In this document: positions 33,750 to 46,111 of the stretch, piece by piece
How positions within the stretch are numbered: position 1 is the stretch's first letter
How the letters are laid out: the number at the start of each line of letters is the position of its first letter
From: Pyrenula massariospora
Taxonomy: Eukaryota; Ascomycota; Eurotiomycetes; Pyrenulales; Pyrenulaceae
Reading direction: 5' to 3'
Assembly: GCA_021030905.1 (NCBI GenBank)
Contig: JAGFMI010000015.1
Coordinates: 372,001-436,000, forward strand
Length of the DNA: 64,000 nucleotides
Made by a program: the position numbers and the translations under genes
Notes under the pieces: generated by a model
Told to the model about the DNA's origin: nothing
The model's database searches: none
Seen by the model: only the letters and a program-made list of their open reading frames with translations

Positions 33750-34889
33750 ATGTGGCTTCACCACTGGAATGACGACGATTTCAGAATGTCGAACACGGAT
33801 AGTCTCGTGCATGTACTGGATGGGTACTATCTTGCTATTACGGCGCTTATTACCGTGGGATACCAACTCTTCTTCTTTGCCATAGCATTTTCTTTCAAAT
33901 TCGATAAGTTAACTGGTGAGTACTGATTCCGGATAGTTCCCAGAACATTAATCAACTGACATCGTACAGACTTTGCCGGTGGCACCAATTTCGTCGTCCT
34001 AGCTATAATTACCTTGTCCTTCTTCGGTCATGCCGTCGCTCGCAACATCGTCGCATCTCTCTTCATTATGCTCTGGGGGGCTCGGCTTTCGGCATTCCTT
34101 CTTTTTCGCATCCTCAAAACCGGGAAAGATGACCGATTTGACGATAAGAGAGACAAGTTCTTCCCATTCCTTGGCTTCTGGGTGTTCCAGATGGTCTGGG
34201 TTTGGACTGTGAGCTTGCCGGTAACCATACTGAATTCCCCGAAGGTACAACAGTATAGGCAACACAGCTTTGGCACTGGTACCGATATTGCGGGTGTTAT
34301 ATTATTTGCAATCGGATTTGTGATGGAAAGCGTGAGCGATGTGCAGAAATACCGTTTCAAGATGAATAACAAAGACAAGACGAAATTGTGTGATGTGGGA
34401 TTCTTCGCCTGGACAAGACATCCAAACTATTTTGGGGAAATACTAGTGCAATTTGGCATCTTCACAGTCGCAGTCACGCCCTCCGCCTATGGATATGTAC
34501 CTAAACACTCTGGCCCATACGCTGCGCAATACGCTTCCATTTTAGGAGCCTTCTTCCTTACAATACTTCTCATGTTCGTATCTGGCCTTACGCTGCAGGA
34601 ACGGCCGGGAGCGAAGAAAAGATACGAGAGTGGACAGGGTTGGCCCCAATATCAACGCTGGTTGAAGAGGACGAGTATACTCATCCCGTTCCCTCCCACG
34701 TTGTATGAGAAGATGCCTACCATTTTGAAAAGAACGATATTCTTGGAGTTCCCAATTTATGTTTTTGATCCGGCAAAGCATGCAGACCAACAGAAGGTGC
34801 AAGAGCGTGAGGCTGAGGAGGGACGAAGCAACGGAGCCGCCCGAAATAGCGGAGATGGACTCGTCAGAAGCCAGCATACTCCAGAGTGA
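33750..34889 (+). CDS. DUF1295 membrane protein, steroid reductase-like
   Basis: Exons 33750-33915 and 33970-34889 join across a 54-nt intron to 361 aa. The ATG at 33750 gives MWLHHWNDDDF; MSNTDS at 33786 is an alternative start. Several transmembrane helices are visible (YYLAITALITVGYQLFFFAI, FVVLAIITLSFFG, GVILFAIGFVMES, ILGAFFLTILLMFVSGL). The conserved reductase-like signature is WTRHPNYFGEI with KHSGPY before the penultimate helix, as in the DUF1295 group related to 3-oxo-5-alpha-steroid 4-dehydrogenases and ICMT-like membrane enzymes. Probable ER membrane. The substrate is not known. The tail is hydrophilic and Glu/Arg-rich. Confidence 0.88.
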
Positions 34890-36221
34890 TCTAATAGTAT
34901 ATGTGATTTTTTAGATTTTGGATTGAAGAGCATAGCGTCCACGTTTTGGCTTTACATAGTACTACTCAAGGAAAGATTACCAGATAGCGACAGATTTAAT
35001 ACATTTCGAATAATTCACAGCTTCACCTCTGAATAATTCGTCCGCTTAAATCGTGCTAGAAAGCCCTTTGGTGATCCAACAGGTTCTCATCAAAGACCAA
35101 TGTGATCGCAAACCTTAGTGGAGAAAGACGAGAGGTCTAAGCCGGGCGGGACGGTTCATTTTCTAACACGACAGGGGCTGTTTAGAGGGATGCGCCTTCG
35201 GGCTCTCCAGCTAACAAGTCTACAGATAAATTCCGAAGCTCTATAGCTTCTCCAATTTATCTACCTGAGAATCTAACCTATCGGGGTACATACGGGTTCC
35301 CTTCTACGGATCGCATCTAATGCAAACCGTCAAATGTCTAGAGCTCCAATGCAGTCGACACTCTACTTGGGGAGCGGTAAGGAGCGAAAAGACCCCCGGC
35401 CACAGAACCAGATTGAGACCTTCTACGTATGCTCACAACGACTCCAATGATCAGCTTAATGTACTAAATCGTTGGACCATTGGGCCAAAACAATCGAGGA
35501 GCCGTAAGCCAACTTGACAGTTTCCTTGGTCGATTTTAACAGCAGTCATTCCGAAAAAGGAATTTCAACACTGAGTGAGATCTCGCCCCCAAATACCAAC
35601 GGCTGGTATCCTGCTTTCTACATTAAGGCATTGGCTGTTCGAATTTGCTAATGAGTTCGCCTATCCGACACCTTCCGGCCCAGGTGACTAATGTCGTTCC
35701 CAAACTTGCTCCGCTTCCCAGAGTTGTTGGATAACCCTCCCCAGTAAGTGCTTAAAGAGCGTACTCAGGATTCTTTCGAGCGCCTCCAACAACCGATCTA
35801 CTCTACTTACTCAAAACAGAATGTCGACACGGCCATGAGTCAACTTCTTTCTTCGACGCCCCCGAACACCGCATAATTCTTAAAGCTCTTTATCTCTTCA
35901 AGTTTATCCTCCATTTAGCCAAGGATCTCTAGAAATGATCTCGAATGTCATAGTAAGATGCACACATAACTTAATTTATGTTTGATACACTTTTTATCCT
36001 CTCGGTCATCTTAGAGCTGCCGGACCCGCAACATCTGGGGCATAAAGCTTCCGACTCTCAAGTTACCCTTCCTGTTGGAGTCAACATTCTATTACCGTGG
36101 ATGGGCCATCAGGGGATCCTCCCCTCGTATCTCGGCAAGACACGGCCCTGAGATCTTTCATCGTAACTTTGCAATATTCGCCTTTCTTTCTGTTGTACAA
36201 TGTGACTGCGTTTCCCACATC
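34890..36221. other. intergenic
   Basis: About 1.3 kb without recognisable genes, tRNAs or repeats. Composition is mixed with many short broken frames. It separates the housekeeping-like part from the accessory protease and NACHT genes. Confidence 0.5.
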
Positions 36222-38045
36222 ATGTCACGCTCTTTCTATATCTCCCTATCTACCTTGCTCAGCATTTTCAGTCTCTTCAGCGTGTCAGAATCGTCAGAGC
36301 TTAGACTTGACCTGACTTGTGCACGGTCGCCATCGCGATCTGACAAATTGACTAGAGACCTCAGTGAAGCAATTTATATCGCTACTGGTTAGTATCGTCT
36401 TAGCATCTTTACGACTCAGATTTGAATTGTCAACAGAAGCCTCGCGTCAGCTCTCCAGCAACAATTGGGAAGACTCAAAAGCGACGAGAATGTACGACGC
36501 ATTGCTGCTTCGGCAACTTCCCACGCAATTGCCGCCTGACTCGGTGATAGACTCAAGAGGATTCAAGTACTTGCAAAATATTGTGAAGAATAGTGAGAAT
36601 CCTCAAAATTCTTTATACGAATGGGTCTTGGGGATTCTTAAGAAGATCAGTGCGCTTAATTCACCTTCACACACTAGCCAAGATCAGCAAGAAGAGCAAG
36701 AGATAATAGGTTTCTGCGATGAGTCGGAGTTCGAACCAATTTCCATCACTGGTGACTGGTACGGAATCAAGGACTGGACTTGGCGGAGCAAAAACGACGG
36801 TGGTGAAGACCGTGAATTTTCTGTTGCCCTCACCAAAGACTGGTTAAATAAGGCTTGGAAGAAGCCGGGAGACTGGGTTCAATGTGATTCGAGAGGTTGC
36901 GACTTTATGGCGGCGTACGTGCTGATGGGAAATGTGAAAGGTATGACTCTATACCAGACAGAGCGATACCGTCTCCGAGATCAGAAAGGTCTGTTGACTA
37001 ATCAATAATTGAAACCTGAACAAGAGTACGGAGATCAGCCCTCGAGAACAAATATGGTTTTTTGTCCGTGCTACTTTGAGCCGTCGCTCGATGACCGGCA
37101 TTGGAATGATTTGAGATCTATTCAAGACATCAAGGCACAAGGGCTTAGGCCAAACCCCATGCAGAATACTTTCGACGGCATAAGGCCTGGTGCACGGACG
37201 GTGCTCCATGAAGTACGCTGACACCGCAAAGAATTTTTTGTGTCCTTAACATGCTAACGACTGCTCTATTAAAGTTGATTCACTGGGCAATCGGAGGTAC
37301 GATCTTTGTTCAAGATTCTTCCATAATCAATATCTAAACCTATCAAGCAAGCCCCATGACTGAAGGCTCTGGCACAATGTATCTCTCCAAAAGTTTGTTC
37401 GACGACCACGCGTACCTGTTCGAGCAACTTCGTCTTCTGCGGGAACGTGGTGACCCAGCTTGCATGGTAAATCCCGCCAGCATCGAAGTTCTTGCCACTG
37501 GCATTGCCTTACAAATTGACTACAACACTGAGCGCAAAAAACCGAACAAAGTACCTTCGTACTGGCATTACGGCATTCTTGACCGCAAAAAGCTCGAGCC
37601 CCCAAAGAACCAGAAAAAGGCTGACTCCGCCTGGGCTGATGAGCGAAAGGCGCTGAAGAAGGCGCTTGGGAAGCTGAATCCACGCGCCTTACCAAGCGAA
37701 GGCGCAGTGCAGGTCGAGAGTGCACTCGCATACCTTCCCACCGAAACAGCGCAGATCGTAGCCGCCGAGTCTGCCAATGCCGCGTTAGACAACATGCCAA
37801 ACGCTGACAAGGATGATGGTTTGAACATCATTGCGCAATGTGGCAGGGGAAGTTCTTCTGCGTCCTTTCCAAGCATTACATTTGTAACGACTTCCTTCGC
37901 AACGCCAACAGGTTTTTCAGGGTCGATAACCACGGATTCAGAGGTGGCGCGTCAGCTAGGGCTTATATCGTCAACTACGTCGAAGAGTGCTTCTCAAAGA
38001 GCGTCCAGCGCGCCAGTAATCAGTCCGATTTGCGATGATAGCTAA
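36222..38045 (+). CDS. secreted HExxH protease-like protein
   Basis: Five exons (36222-36387, 36437-36940, 37025-37212, 37275-37296, 37348-38045) join in phase to 525 aa. Residues 1-24 are a signal peptide (MSRSFYISLSTLLSIFSLF). The centre has paired Cys in WVQCDSRGCDF and VFCPCYFEP. The zinc-protease motif HELIH is created only by splicing: exon 3 ends in HE, and the 22-nt exon 4 encodes LIHWAIG. Downstream, FDDHAYLFEQL and NPASIEVLATGIALQIDYN resemble the third-ligand and substrate region of fungal secreted metalloproteases (aspzincin or M43-like). The C-terminal 150 aa are Lys/Ala-rich, then Ser/Thr-rich, unlike simple proteases. The protease family is not certain and activity is inferred. 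Confidence 0.72.
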
Positions 38046-39350
38046 TGGGAAAGGGCAGGTCGGTCAGCGTCAGAGAGGATTTTTCAAGCGATCACCCGTC
38101 TTTGAACAACAAATGCACAAGATCCTTCTTAAAGCTCTTTTCAAGGAATATAGTGGATCGGATTACCACGACGCAGATCCCGGTAAGAGTGGGTTTTCAT
38201 GTTAGCTTTGCCGAACGAACCTTAGAATGTTCGCCGTTGAAAGTGGATCATCAATGGGCCGCATCGACTTGCATTGCTCTAAAACAGGACCCGTATCGGC
38301 CCCAAAACCAACCACAACTTCGCTCTTAGCTGTCCGGTTCTTCATGCATAGTGCAGTAGGATTTTGTAGACTGGACCGTAACGGTATTTTGAAGACTAGA
38401 AGAACATGCGATTTTCGACCATTCCTACTCCCTTTATTTTTAAATGAATCGGTCACGTGGAATCGTCCCATAAAGCCTCTCAGCCGTCTTCCATCCTTTC
38501 TGACTCGCACAATCTCGACGTTGATTTATCCATTAACTGAAATGACTCGTGTCAAGCGAACTCGAATTGCGACTAGATAGCATGGAGGGGGTCGGCGTCC
38601 CTTCTCGGCAAGCGTCTCCCCTGGACTTGCTACTCTTTGAGAGCAAATTCACCGTATGACGGTGGTAGAGCTTCAAACAAAAGCGGAAGCTTATTAGCCT
38701 CATTCGTACTCAAAGGCCAGGATTGAGGGCCAACTCGGGTGAGACAATCGTCGTCGAGAAGGTCAAATTGCCTATCTTGTTACAGTTATGGGCAGAGCCG
38801 GTCTACCGTGAGCAAATAAAGCGGCGATTTTGAGATGCCCATATTAACGGCATGTGCTAGGCTGACTCTGCTGAGGATAATTTGAAATTTTTGCAGCAGC
38901 CTCGCAGTGCGCCCGAAGCCCGAGATATGTACTTGGAATGGTTTGCGGGGCTGTTCCGGCGCGGTTGTCCAGATTTGTCCATCGAGCCGAGAGATGGTCT
39001 GTCAGAAAGAGATTAATCAAGATAAACTCTACTAATGTTGTTTTGATTGGTCAAATCTGAAGAACTACACCACTGGATATAATCCGAGCTACGGGCTTGT
39101 TCTGCTTTTCTGACATATGCGTAAAACTGTCGAGCCAGAAGCTCGGAGATCTTCCGATAGAGCGCCTGCACGCAGTCTTTGTTCCGGATCCAAGGAATTC
39201 AGGGGAGCATGAAGTCAACATTATCTGTCGCCATGCGCTCGCCATGGCCTTCTCAAAAAAACTGTCTGGCGCATCGAAAATGGTACCTAAGAATGTTGAT
39301 TCACTCGCATTCTTCTAAATTGATAGCAAGCTCTGAGTCGGCCTTTTGAA
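38046..39350. other. intergenic
   Basis: About 1.3 kb. A short frame around 38905-39015 (DMYLEWFAGLFRRGCPDLS) looks protein-like but has no start, splice partner or known family. It may be a gene remnant or chance. Confidence 0.45.
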
Positions 39351-42300
39351 ATGGCGAATTCCAGGGCGGCTATAGACTGGAAGTCAGACGCCTCACCAAT
39401 TGGTGGCAGGTTCGTACTCATTCATCCGTTTCCCACCTGCAGGAGACTAATTTCTTCTTCTTGGCATTCTTTTAGCGGCAAAGGCAATCTTTGGATTGAG
39501 GCTGCCACGAACTTATCGAAAGATGACCGCCGGTTTCTGGACTTCAACCCGGCCTCGCCAAACCAGGTCCTTATTAAAATTAATCAGTGCATTAAGGAGA
39601 GCGAACAGAAACGATGGAGCATCCGAAGGGGAAATGGCGAGGTCATCACCGTCAGGAAAATACTTGAAAAGATTGCTGGTTCAATCGACAGATTTAAGCA
39701 GATCGGAGATGTGGTCGTCCAGTGTGACCCATGCCACGCTATTCTACCATGGGCCGGATTGCGTATCGTTCTCGAGGTGAGTTATCTGAGCGGAACATTC
39801 AAGTTGCTGCGCTGAGATAGTCCTAAAAGCTGGCCGTCCGCGACGTTCATAATCGAGCAAGCCTCATCGAAGGCTTAGAGATCATATCAGAGGCGATGGC
39901 AAATTTTGCAGAGTATGAGAACTATTTAATTGGAAACTCAGAGTGCAGAAGTAGGCTAGCTAAAGGCATTGTCCGTGCATACTCGACTATTTTGAGCTAC
40001 CTTGTTGAAGCTCGACGTTACTGGGATTCGCCTACGATTAAGCGCTTCCTAAGAAGCTTGATTGGACAATCTGACTTGCAGGAAAGACTCAATGTCCTGA
40101 CTAGACAGGAACAGCATGCTTTTCGGCTTGTTTCTCTAATTCTTGCAGAACAACATATGGAAGATAGCTCCCGCTTTGCCAATACGCTCAAAGTCATACA
40201 AGAGAATTTGGACGGAAAGAATAAGCAGGATGAAAATATGCGTAAAAGATTATTGCGCCAATTGACACCTGTCTTCACAGATGATAACTACGGCAATAAT
40301 CTTTCTCTGAGGACCAGCAATACGGCGACTTGGATTTTCGAGCGAAGTTCCTTCAAGCAGTGGATTGCACCGAATTCATCATATGCAAAACTGTACTGGT
40401 TACACGGTCCGCCAGGCTTTGGAAAGTCGATACTCATTGCAAATGTTATCAGACGGCTTCAATTGGAACAAAATTGCCTCTTAGCCTATTTCTTTTGTGT
40501 TTCAGAAGACAACACAAAAAGCAAGCCAGAGGCGATACTTACTTCATGGATCGCGCAAATGATACAGCAAAATAGCGAAGCTGTCCATATCGTGCGCAAA
40601 GTCCTTGGCGGGGACGAGCGCGTCTTCGCCACCTGGACTGAGAAATGGGCGTGTTTCAGAGCTTTATGTCAGCGTTTTCCAATGTGTGTCTTCATCATCG
40701 ACGGCTTCGACGAATGCTCCAGCCTCAACAAAACATCAAAGTATCATACCAATGACGGTCGAACCAAGTTTCTACGTCGTTTGATTCCGGAAGCTAGTCT
40801 AACCAAGGCGCGCATCATGATCTGCAGCAGGGACATCGCCGAGCTCAGAGCTGAAATAGTCGCAGCGCATGAAGCAAAAGTGGAAATCATCATTTCCGAT
40901 TACGGGATTCAGGAGGAGGATACCCGTCACGACGTACAAGTCTTCTCAAAGAATATGATGAATTCGAAACTCTGTAACAAGGCACAAACCTTGCGATATG
41001 ATCTCGCGGATAAGGCGGCGAGGAAAGCTCAAGGAATGCTCCTCTGGATTCATCTACTCTCACGACATATCGATCCTAGCCTCAACGCAATGCAGCTTCA
41101 AGACGTTATAAAGGAGATGCCTACTGGTATCCAACAAGCTTATGAGCGAGATCTCGGGATAATTAATTCTCTTGACCAGAATCGGAGGATACGAACTACT
41201 TCTCTCATGCGATGGGTGTTATTCGCTATACGGCCACTTACGATCAAAGAATTAGCGGAGGCTTTGATCATACAAGAGAGCCCAAAATCAAGTGTTTATC
41301 CAACGAACATGTTGCCAGATACTTGGACAAATGGTTACATAAACGAAGACTACGTGAATAGCGTCATTAGAGAGCCCCTGGGCTCTTTACTAGACATTCG
41401 AGACACCAAAGAGCGCGGATGTAGCCTATCTGACAAGACCGTGCATTTTGTTCATTTTTCTGTCAGAGAGCATCTTCTTCGAACCCTTGAAACGCAAAAT
41501 CTTGGGCTTTGCGACGAGGAATCAGAAAATAAACAACTTGCTAAACTATGTCTAACGTATCTGTGCTATGACGCCTTTGACCAGAACGAATCAGGGAGTC
41601 AGTTACTGAGGATGAATCTGGTTTCCCGGCATCCTTTTCTACCTTATGCGGCTAAATTCTGGTACTTGCACGCTTTAAGAGATCATCAGATCCCCAATAA
41701 CCTGTTTCCATACGTGAAACAATTGCTTAATCCGAAGGCGCGCAATTGGATCATCTGGTCGGAGTTGTTTGAAGTGCCGTGGTGGGTTCCGTATACTGCT
41801 TTTCGGCAGAGCCTTTCTTCGTCCGGACAAGTCCAAACAATAACCGCGAAAATTGAAGAGGATTGGATTAAACAGGACGAGCCGTTAGTCAGGTCCATCA
41901 GAATCGGCAACCCTTTATATTACGCAAGTTATCTTGGTATCACCGTTATTCTGAAAGACTTGATATGTCAGGGTCTTGATGTTAATGAAAATGGAGGGAC
42001 CTTTGGTTCAGCACTACAGGCCGCCGCTGCCCTTGGACGCAGCCGGGTTGTCGAGATACTTCTTCAAGAAGGCGCGAACGCCTCTGAGAATTTTGGACTA
42101 TTTTCATCTCCACTAATCGCCGCGGCGTCCCGCGGCCACGCAGAGGCCGTACAAATTCTATTGCGTTTTGGTGCAAAAGTAGATCTCACAACGCCAACAG
42201 GTCACACAGCTTTACATTGTGCGTCATCGCTTGGCCATATCAACATTGTGCGACAGCTTCTGCACGCTGGAGCAGCTGTCGACTCGACGGTCTCCGGTGA

Positions 42301-43632
42301 AGGGACGTCCTTGTACATGGCTGTGGTCAATGGACACATTGAGGTCTGCAAACTTCTTATCAATAGTGGCGCCAAGCTGGCCAATGCTGGTTTGGACCCT
42401 TCACTCTTCTATCATGAAGCTAATCAGTGTAATTGCATCACACCCTTGCTTGTGGCAGCTCAGATTGGCAATGGAAAGCTCGCGGAGATACTGATGGAAA
42501 TTAAGATTGAAATTGGTTGCGGATCGCTGGATCTTTCTCACCTTATAGCAAAACCATCAGACGACGTTGATGGTCTCGAACATAGCTGGCAAGCATTGTT
42601 TCCGGAAATAGCCCGCCATTTTCTAGGCGCTACGGCTGACTTATCGGAACTTCCATTAGATAGTCTGCTTTCCATGAGCATGGCTTTCGACGACATCGGA
42701 TGCCAGGCAAGTCTCTTGCTACTTCGCTACAGCCTCTTCCGGCCGTTACTGGAGACTATGGATCTAACAAGTACGTTAAGCTGCAACAAAATACCTCCAT
42801 CTTATGGGACACAGCTTCAAATCGCAGCTTATCAAGAGAACTACCCTCAAGTGCAAGCTCTACTATCAGAAGACAAAGCTAACAAAGATCCATCAACGCT
42901 GGGTTCTGCGCTCCTAGTTGTAGCCCTCACCGACGCAGCAGATATTGCTGAGCTCCTGATCCGGTCCGGTGCTCCCGTCATGTACAAAAGCTGCAAAGGT
43001 CATACATCCTTACATAATGCTGTCGTGCGTGGCAACAAAGCCATGACTCTGATGCTGATCAAATACGGTGCCGAAGCGTGGTGCCATGACTTTGCGTCCA
43101 GGTCACCAATGGATTTAGCAATTGGCTCGTCTCGCTTGGGCCGATGCGACCCAACGATTGTCAGGACCCTAGTGATGGAAGGCGGTTTTGGGCCGCTACC
43201 AGAACTGCAAAATCGCTGGGCCGAAAATTGTGAGTGCATTCATTGTGCAGTTCGGATACTTCCCTTATTTGACTCGCTCTAACAGAACTTGCAGGGAATG
43301 AAAATTGTCATCTTTTCGAGGGTTATTCTATTCCTTCTGCGTCGCAAAAACGAGAGGCTTTTGTATGTGAAATTCATCCTTGGTCTAGGACCGGAGATAG
43401 CTACTCCAGACCGCCTCTCTTTTCCGGTCTCTGTAAAAGCACTACCGGGAATTTGGACGTATATGGTCAACTCTATGGCGAAGATCATTTTATTGCGACT
43501 ATGGCATATCTCGATCATTCGTATGCAAGTATATTCAGAGCACAGATTGATCTGAAGCGTCGAACTCTTGAGGGATCATGGTACAATCCGGGGTCCTTGC
43601 TGCATGGGACACTTTTCGCTCACATGCGGTGA
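39351..43632 (+). CDS. NACHT-ankyrin STAND (NLR-like) protein
   Basis: Exons 39351-39409, 39476-39776, 39830-43229 and 43295-43632 give 1365 aa. Residues 25-250 form a helical N-domain (LWIEAATNLSKDD, CDPCHAILPWAGLRIVLE), as in fungal DUF7708-type receptors. The NACHT NTPase has Walker A GPPGFGKS near residue 313 and Walker B VFIIDGFDE near 410. A winged-helix-like region (RWVLFAIRPLTIKELAEAL) follows. Ankyrin repeats lie about 840-980 and 1118-1220 (TALHCASSLGHINIVRQLL). The last exon, spliced over a stop-containing intron, adds 112 aa with no known domain. Such proteins are proposed intracellular sensors in fungal non-self recognition. The first intron is 66 nt, stop-free and in frame, so its use needs transcripts. 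Confidence 0.88.
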
Positions 43633-44652
43633 ATAGAAACCTCTTCGTAGCGACACTTTTGAGTCCCTTAGGGTTCTCTGTACACTACGGAGCCTCTCAA
43701 CGATCGTTAAACCATGGACTCAGTGATGCTTCATTGACCACGCATACAGTGAAAAAATTCCTTTCAACCAAGCCGCGCCTACTCTAGCCGCGGATGCGTC
43801 CATGATGTGTCGCCGAAACTCATACCGGCCATTGAACTATTGGATTCATGAACAACTGCATCTCCGAGCGCAATCCGCTTCTCTAATCAACAAATCAGAG
43901 CTTCAGCCGTCTCAACATCCTCCTTGTAAATACGAGCGGTCGCTGGCCACCCCATCCGTCTCGCTAATTCTCCTCGCCGCATACTAGAACTCACGTGGTG
44001 CCGAGCTTCAAGCTCACGCCGCTGCATTCCAACCCTCAACGCTTGAAACCTTGGGCTACTCCAAGTTCCCACATCGACAGAGAGGGCAGCTCGATGTTCA
44101 TTTCCGTCTTTCCCCTCGCCTCCGACCACGAAATTAAGGCCCACATGAGAACACGATTTTGTGTGGCGCTGGGATTTGGGTTGCGGTCAAGTTCAGGCTG
44201 GCCGACGACGACGAATAAATAGAGAGTTGAGGCGGCCGTATGGACGGCGATGCTTACGAATTGAAGCGGTCCGGTGTGTTTCAAGGCTTGTATTACTACT
44301 TTGATAGGCGAGGCAGTGTATTCTGATAGTTTTCTCTTCTCACAGATTTTTCTCCCAATTCAGAGGATGACGATAGTTAAGAACAGATGATTAATTCTGG
44401 TGAAATGGCATGTGGGCTTTGACAGTCGGGCATAGCTAGGAGCTGTACACGCAAGAAGAAACATTTCCACTGGAAAGACACTTCTATAATCCATGCAAAA
44501 CGAAACGGCTACGCGGCCGATACTATCACCAGAAATCACCTACCAGCTTTGCACATGTCCTCCCGCATCTAAACCCCCCACCGGTCCCCCCCCTCCCCCA
44601 TCCCTCAATACCTCACCTCACACCCCTCCACCCAGCACCCCTCCCCCATCCC
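43633..44652. other. intergenic with possible minus-strand exons
   Basis: Minus-strand frames at 44036-44284 and 43887-44144 look protein-like (LYLFVVVGQPELD; ARRMGWPATARIYKEDVE), but I could not connect them by good splice sites. The 48-bp duplication near 44593-44688 begins at the right end. Confidence 0.4.
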
Positions 44653-44688
44653 TCAATACCTAACCTCACACCCCACAACCCAGCACCC
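44593..44688. repeat. 48-bp tandem duplication spanning the cyclophilin stop codon
   Basis: Two 48-bp copies, 44593-44640 and 44641-44688, differ at only a few bases. The copy nearer the gene encodes its last codons and stop; the other is its echo in the 3' flank. Confidence 0.85.
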
Positions 44689-45604
44689 CTCCCCCGCCGG
44701 CCTCTCCAACTCCCCAACCCCCAACCTCCTCACCCTCCCCACCCACTCCCCCCCTCCATCCACCACCCTCCCAAAAACACTATGCTTCCCATCCAGCCCC
44801 AGCCCCCCAGAGTCCCTCAGCGTAATGAAAAACTGGCTCGAGTTCGTATCCGGGCGGCCCTGGTTAGCCATCGAGACGGTGCCGGGGGAGGAGTGGGTGA
44901 GGGAGGGGTGGAGTTCGTCGGGGAAGTGGCGCCGCCAGATGGAGCGGCCGCCGGTGCCGTCGTGGTGGGTGTGGTCGCCGCCTTGGAGGAGGTGCGGGGT
45001 TAGGCGGTGGAACTGTTTGTGGGGGTGTTAGAGAGGGGGACGGCGGGGGGGAGGGAGGAGGGTGGACATGGTAGGAAGATGGTCGGGGAAGAGAAGGAAA
45101 GGTTATAGATATAACATGCCGGGCTGATGGCGTATGTGATAGTATTAGAAGGGAAAGATGAGGAAAGCAAATTCAAGATGAAGCGGGAGGAGTGGTGTGA
45201 AAAGATAGTAGGAAGGGGTAGAAACAAGACAGAAGAGACCGCGCAACTCACAGGACACCCATCATATTTCCCTGTCTCGCACAACCTCGCGAAATTGTAG
45301 CATGTCTACACCCCATATACGTAAGCATCAACGTCAAACAAGCGCATCCACAAAACCTCCCACCTATCCTAACCAGCTTTACACATTCACACTCTTCACC
45401 AACCCACCCAAGCCCATCCCCAACCAACCTCAACAAAACAAAACAACAAACCAAACCCACCTTTGGCGCCTCCTCCACGAACAGCTGAATAGTGATTTCC
45501 CCCAAATTTGTCCTCATGACCACGCTCCTCGCCGGCGGACCCTGAGGCTCCTCGGGCTCGGGCGGCGAGTCGTTGGACTTGAAGAGCTTCTTGAGTTTGT
45601 GCAT
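44653..45604 (-). CDS. cyclophilin-type peptidyl-prolyl isomerase
   Basis: Exons 45604-45461, 45305-45252 and 45012-44653 join in frame to 185 aa. It catalyses proline cis/trans isomerisation in protein folding; no targeting signal is seen. The protein starts with a basic/acidic leader ([12 protein letters not shown]...PPEPEEP), then [40 protein letters not shown] with the catalytic Arg, [33 protein letters not shown] and [10 protein letters not shown]. The short form with TNLGEI and no signal peptide resembles the CYP10/PPIL3 group. The leader is atypical and a 5' UTR or extra 5' exon is possible. The last exon is extremely GC-rich and purine-skewed. Confidence 0.88.
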
Positions 45605-46111
45605 GAGGCCGTAGGAAAGCTGTAAATGGGGGGCTGCCTAATAAAGGTCGGATTGCGGATAAATGCTGACGAGAAAGATCTTGAAAAGCTGGACTTGGCA
45701 TGGGGTTCTATATTCACATACTCAGGTAGGCTCGATATTTGCGACTGCTCCAGATTAGGTCTAGTAAAAGTGGTCCCGGGGATGATTGTCAGGGGGAAAG
45801 CCTATCCCTGTTTCGAGCATCACCCAGGACCGTCTAGAGAATTATAGCTCGCGTCCATGATGAATGGATATGTTCATACAACACACTAAGCGTGATACCG
45901 GTGTCTAGAATATCCCCCCGCTCGACCCCCGAGCTAGCTGAGAAATACAAGCGAACCTCACGCGAATTATCGTGCGAACTTGGTCTTTCTTCCCTCCAGC
46001 GTAAAACCGCGAGCTGCTTGGGAACGAGCAAGTACGCCTCACCATGCCCAGTGGACTCCGACATTAGTGTATCCACCCTCGCCTCGGAGAACCTGCCACG
46101 CCAAGAATTTC
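45605..46111. other. intergenic
   Basis: Promoter side of the cyclophilin gene and 3' flank of the TFIIS gene. Opposing short frames only. Confidence 0.5.
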
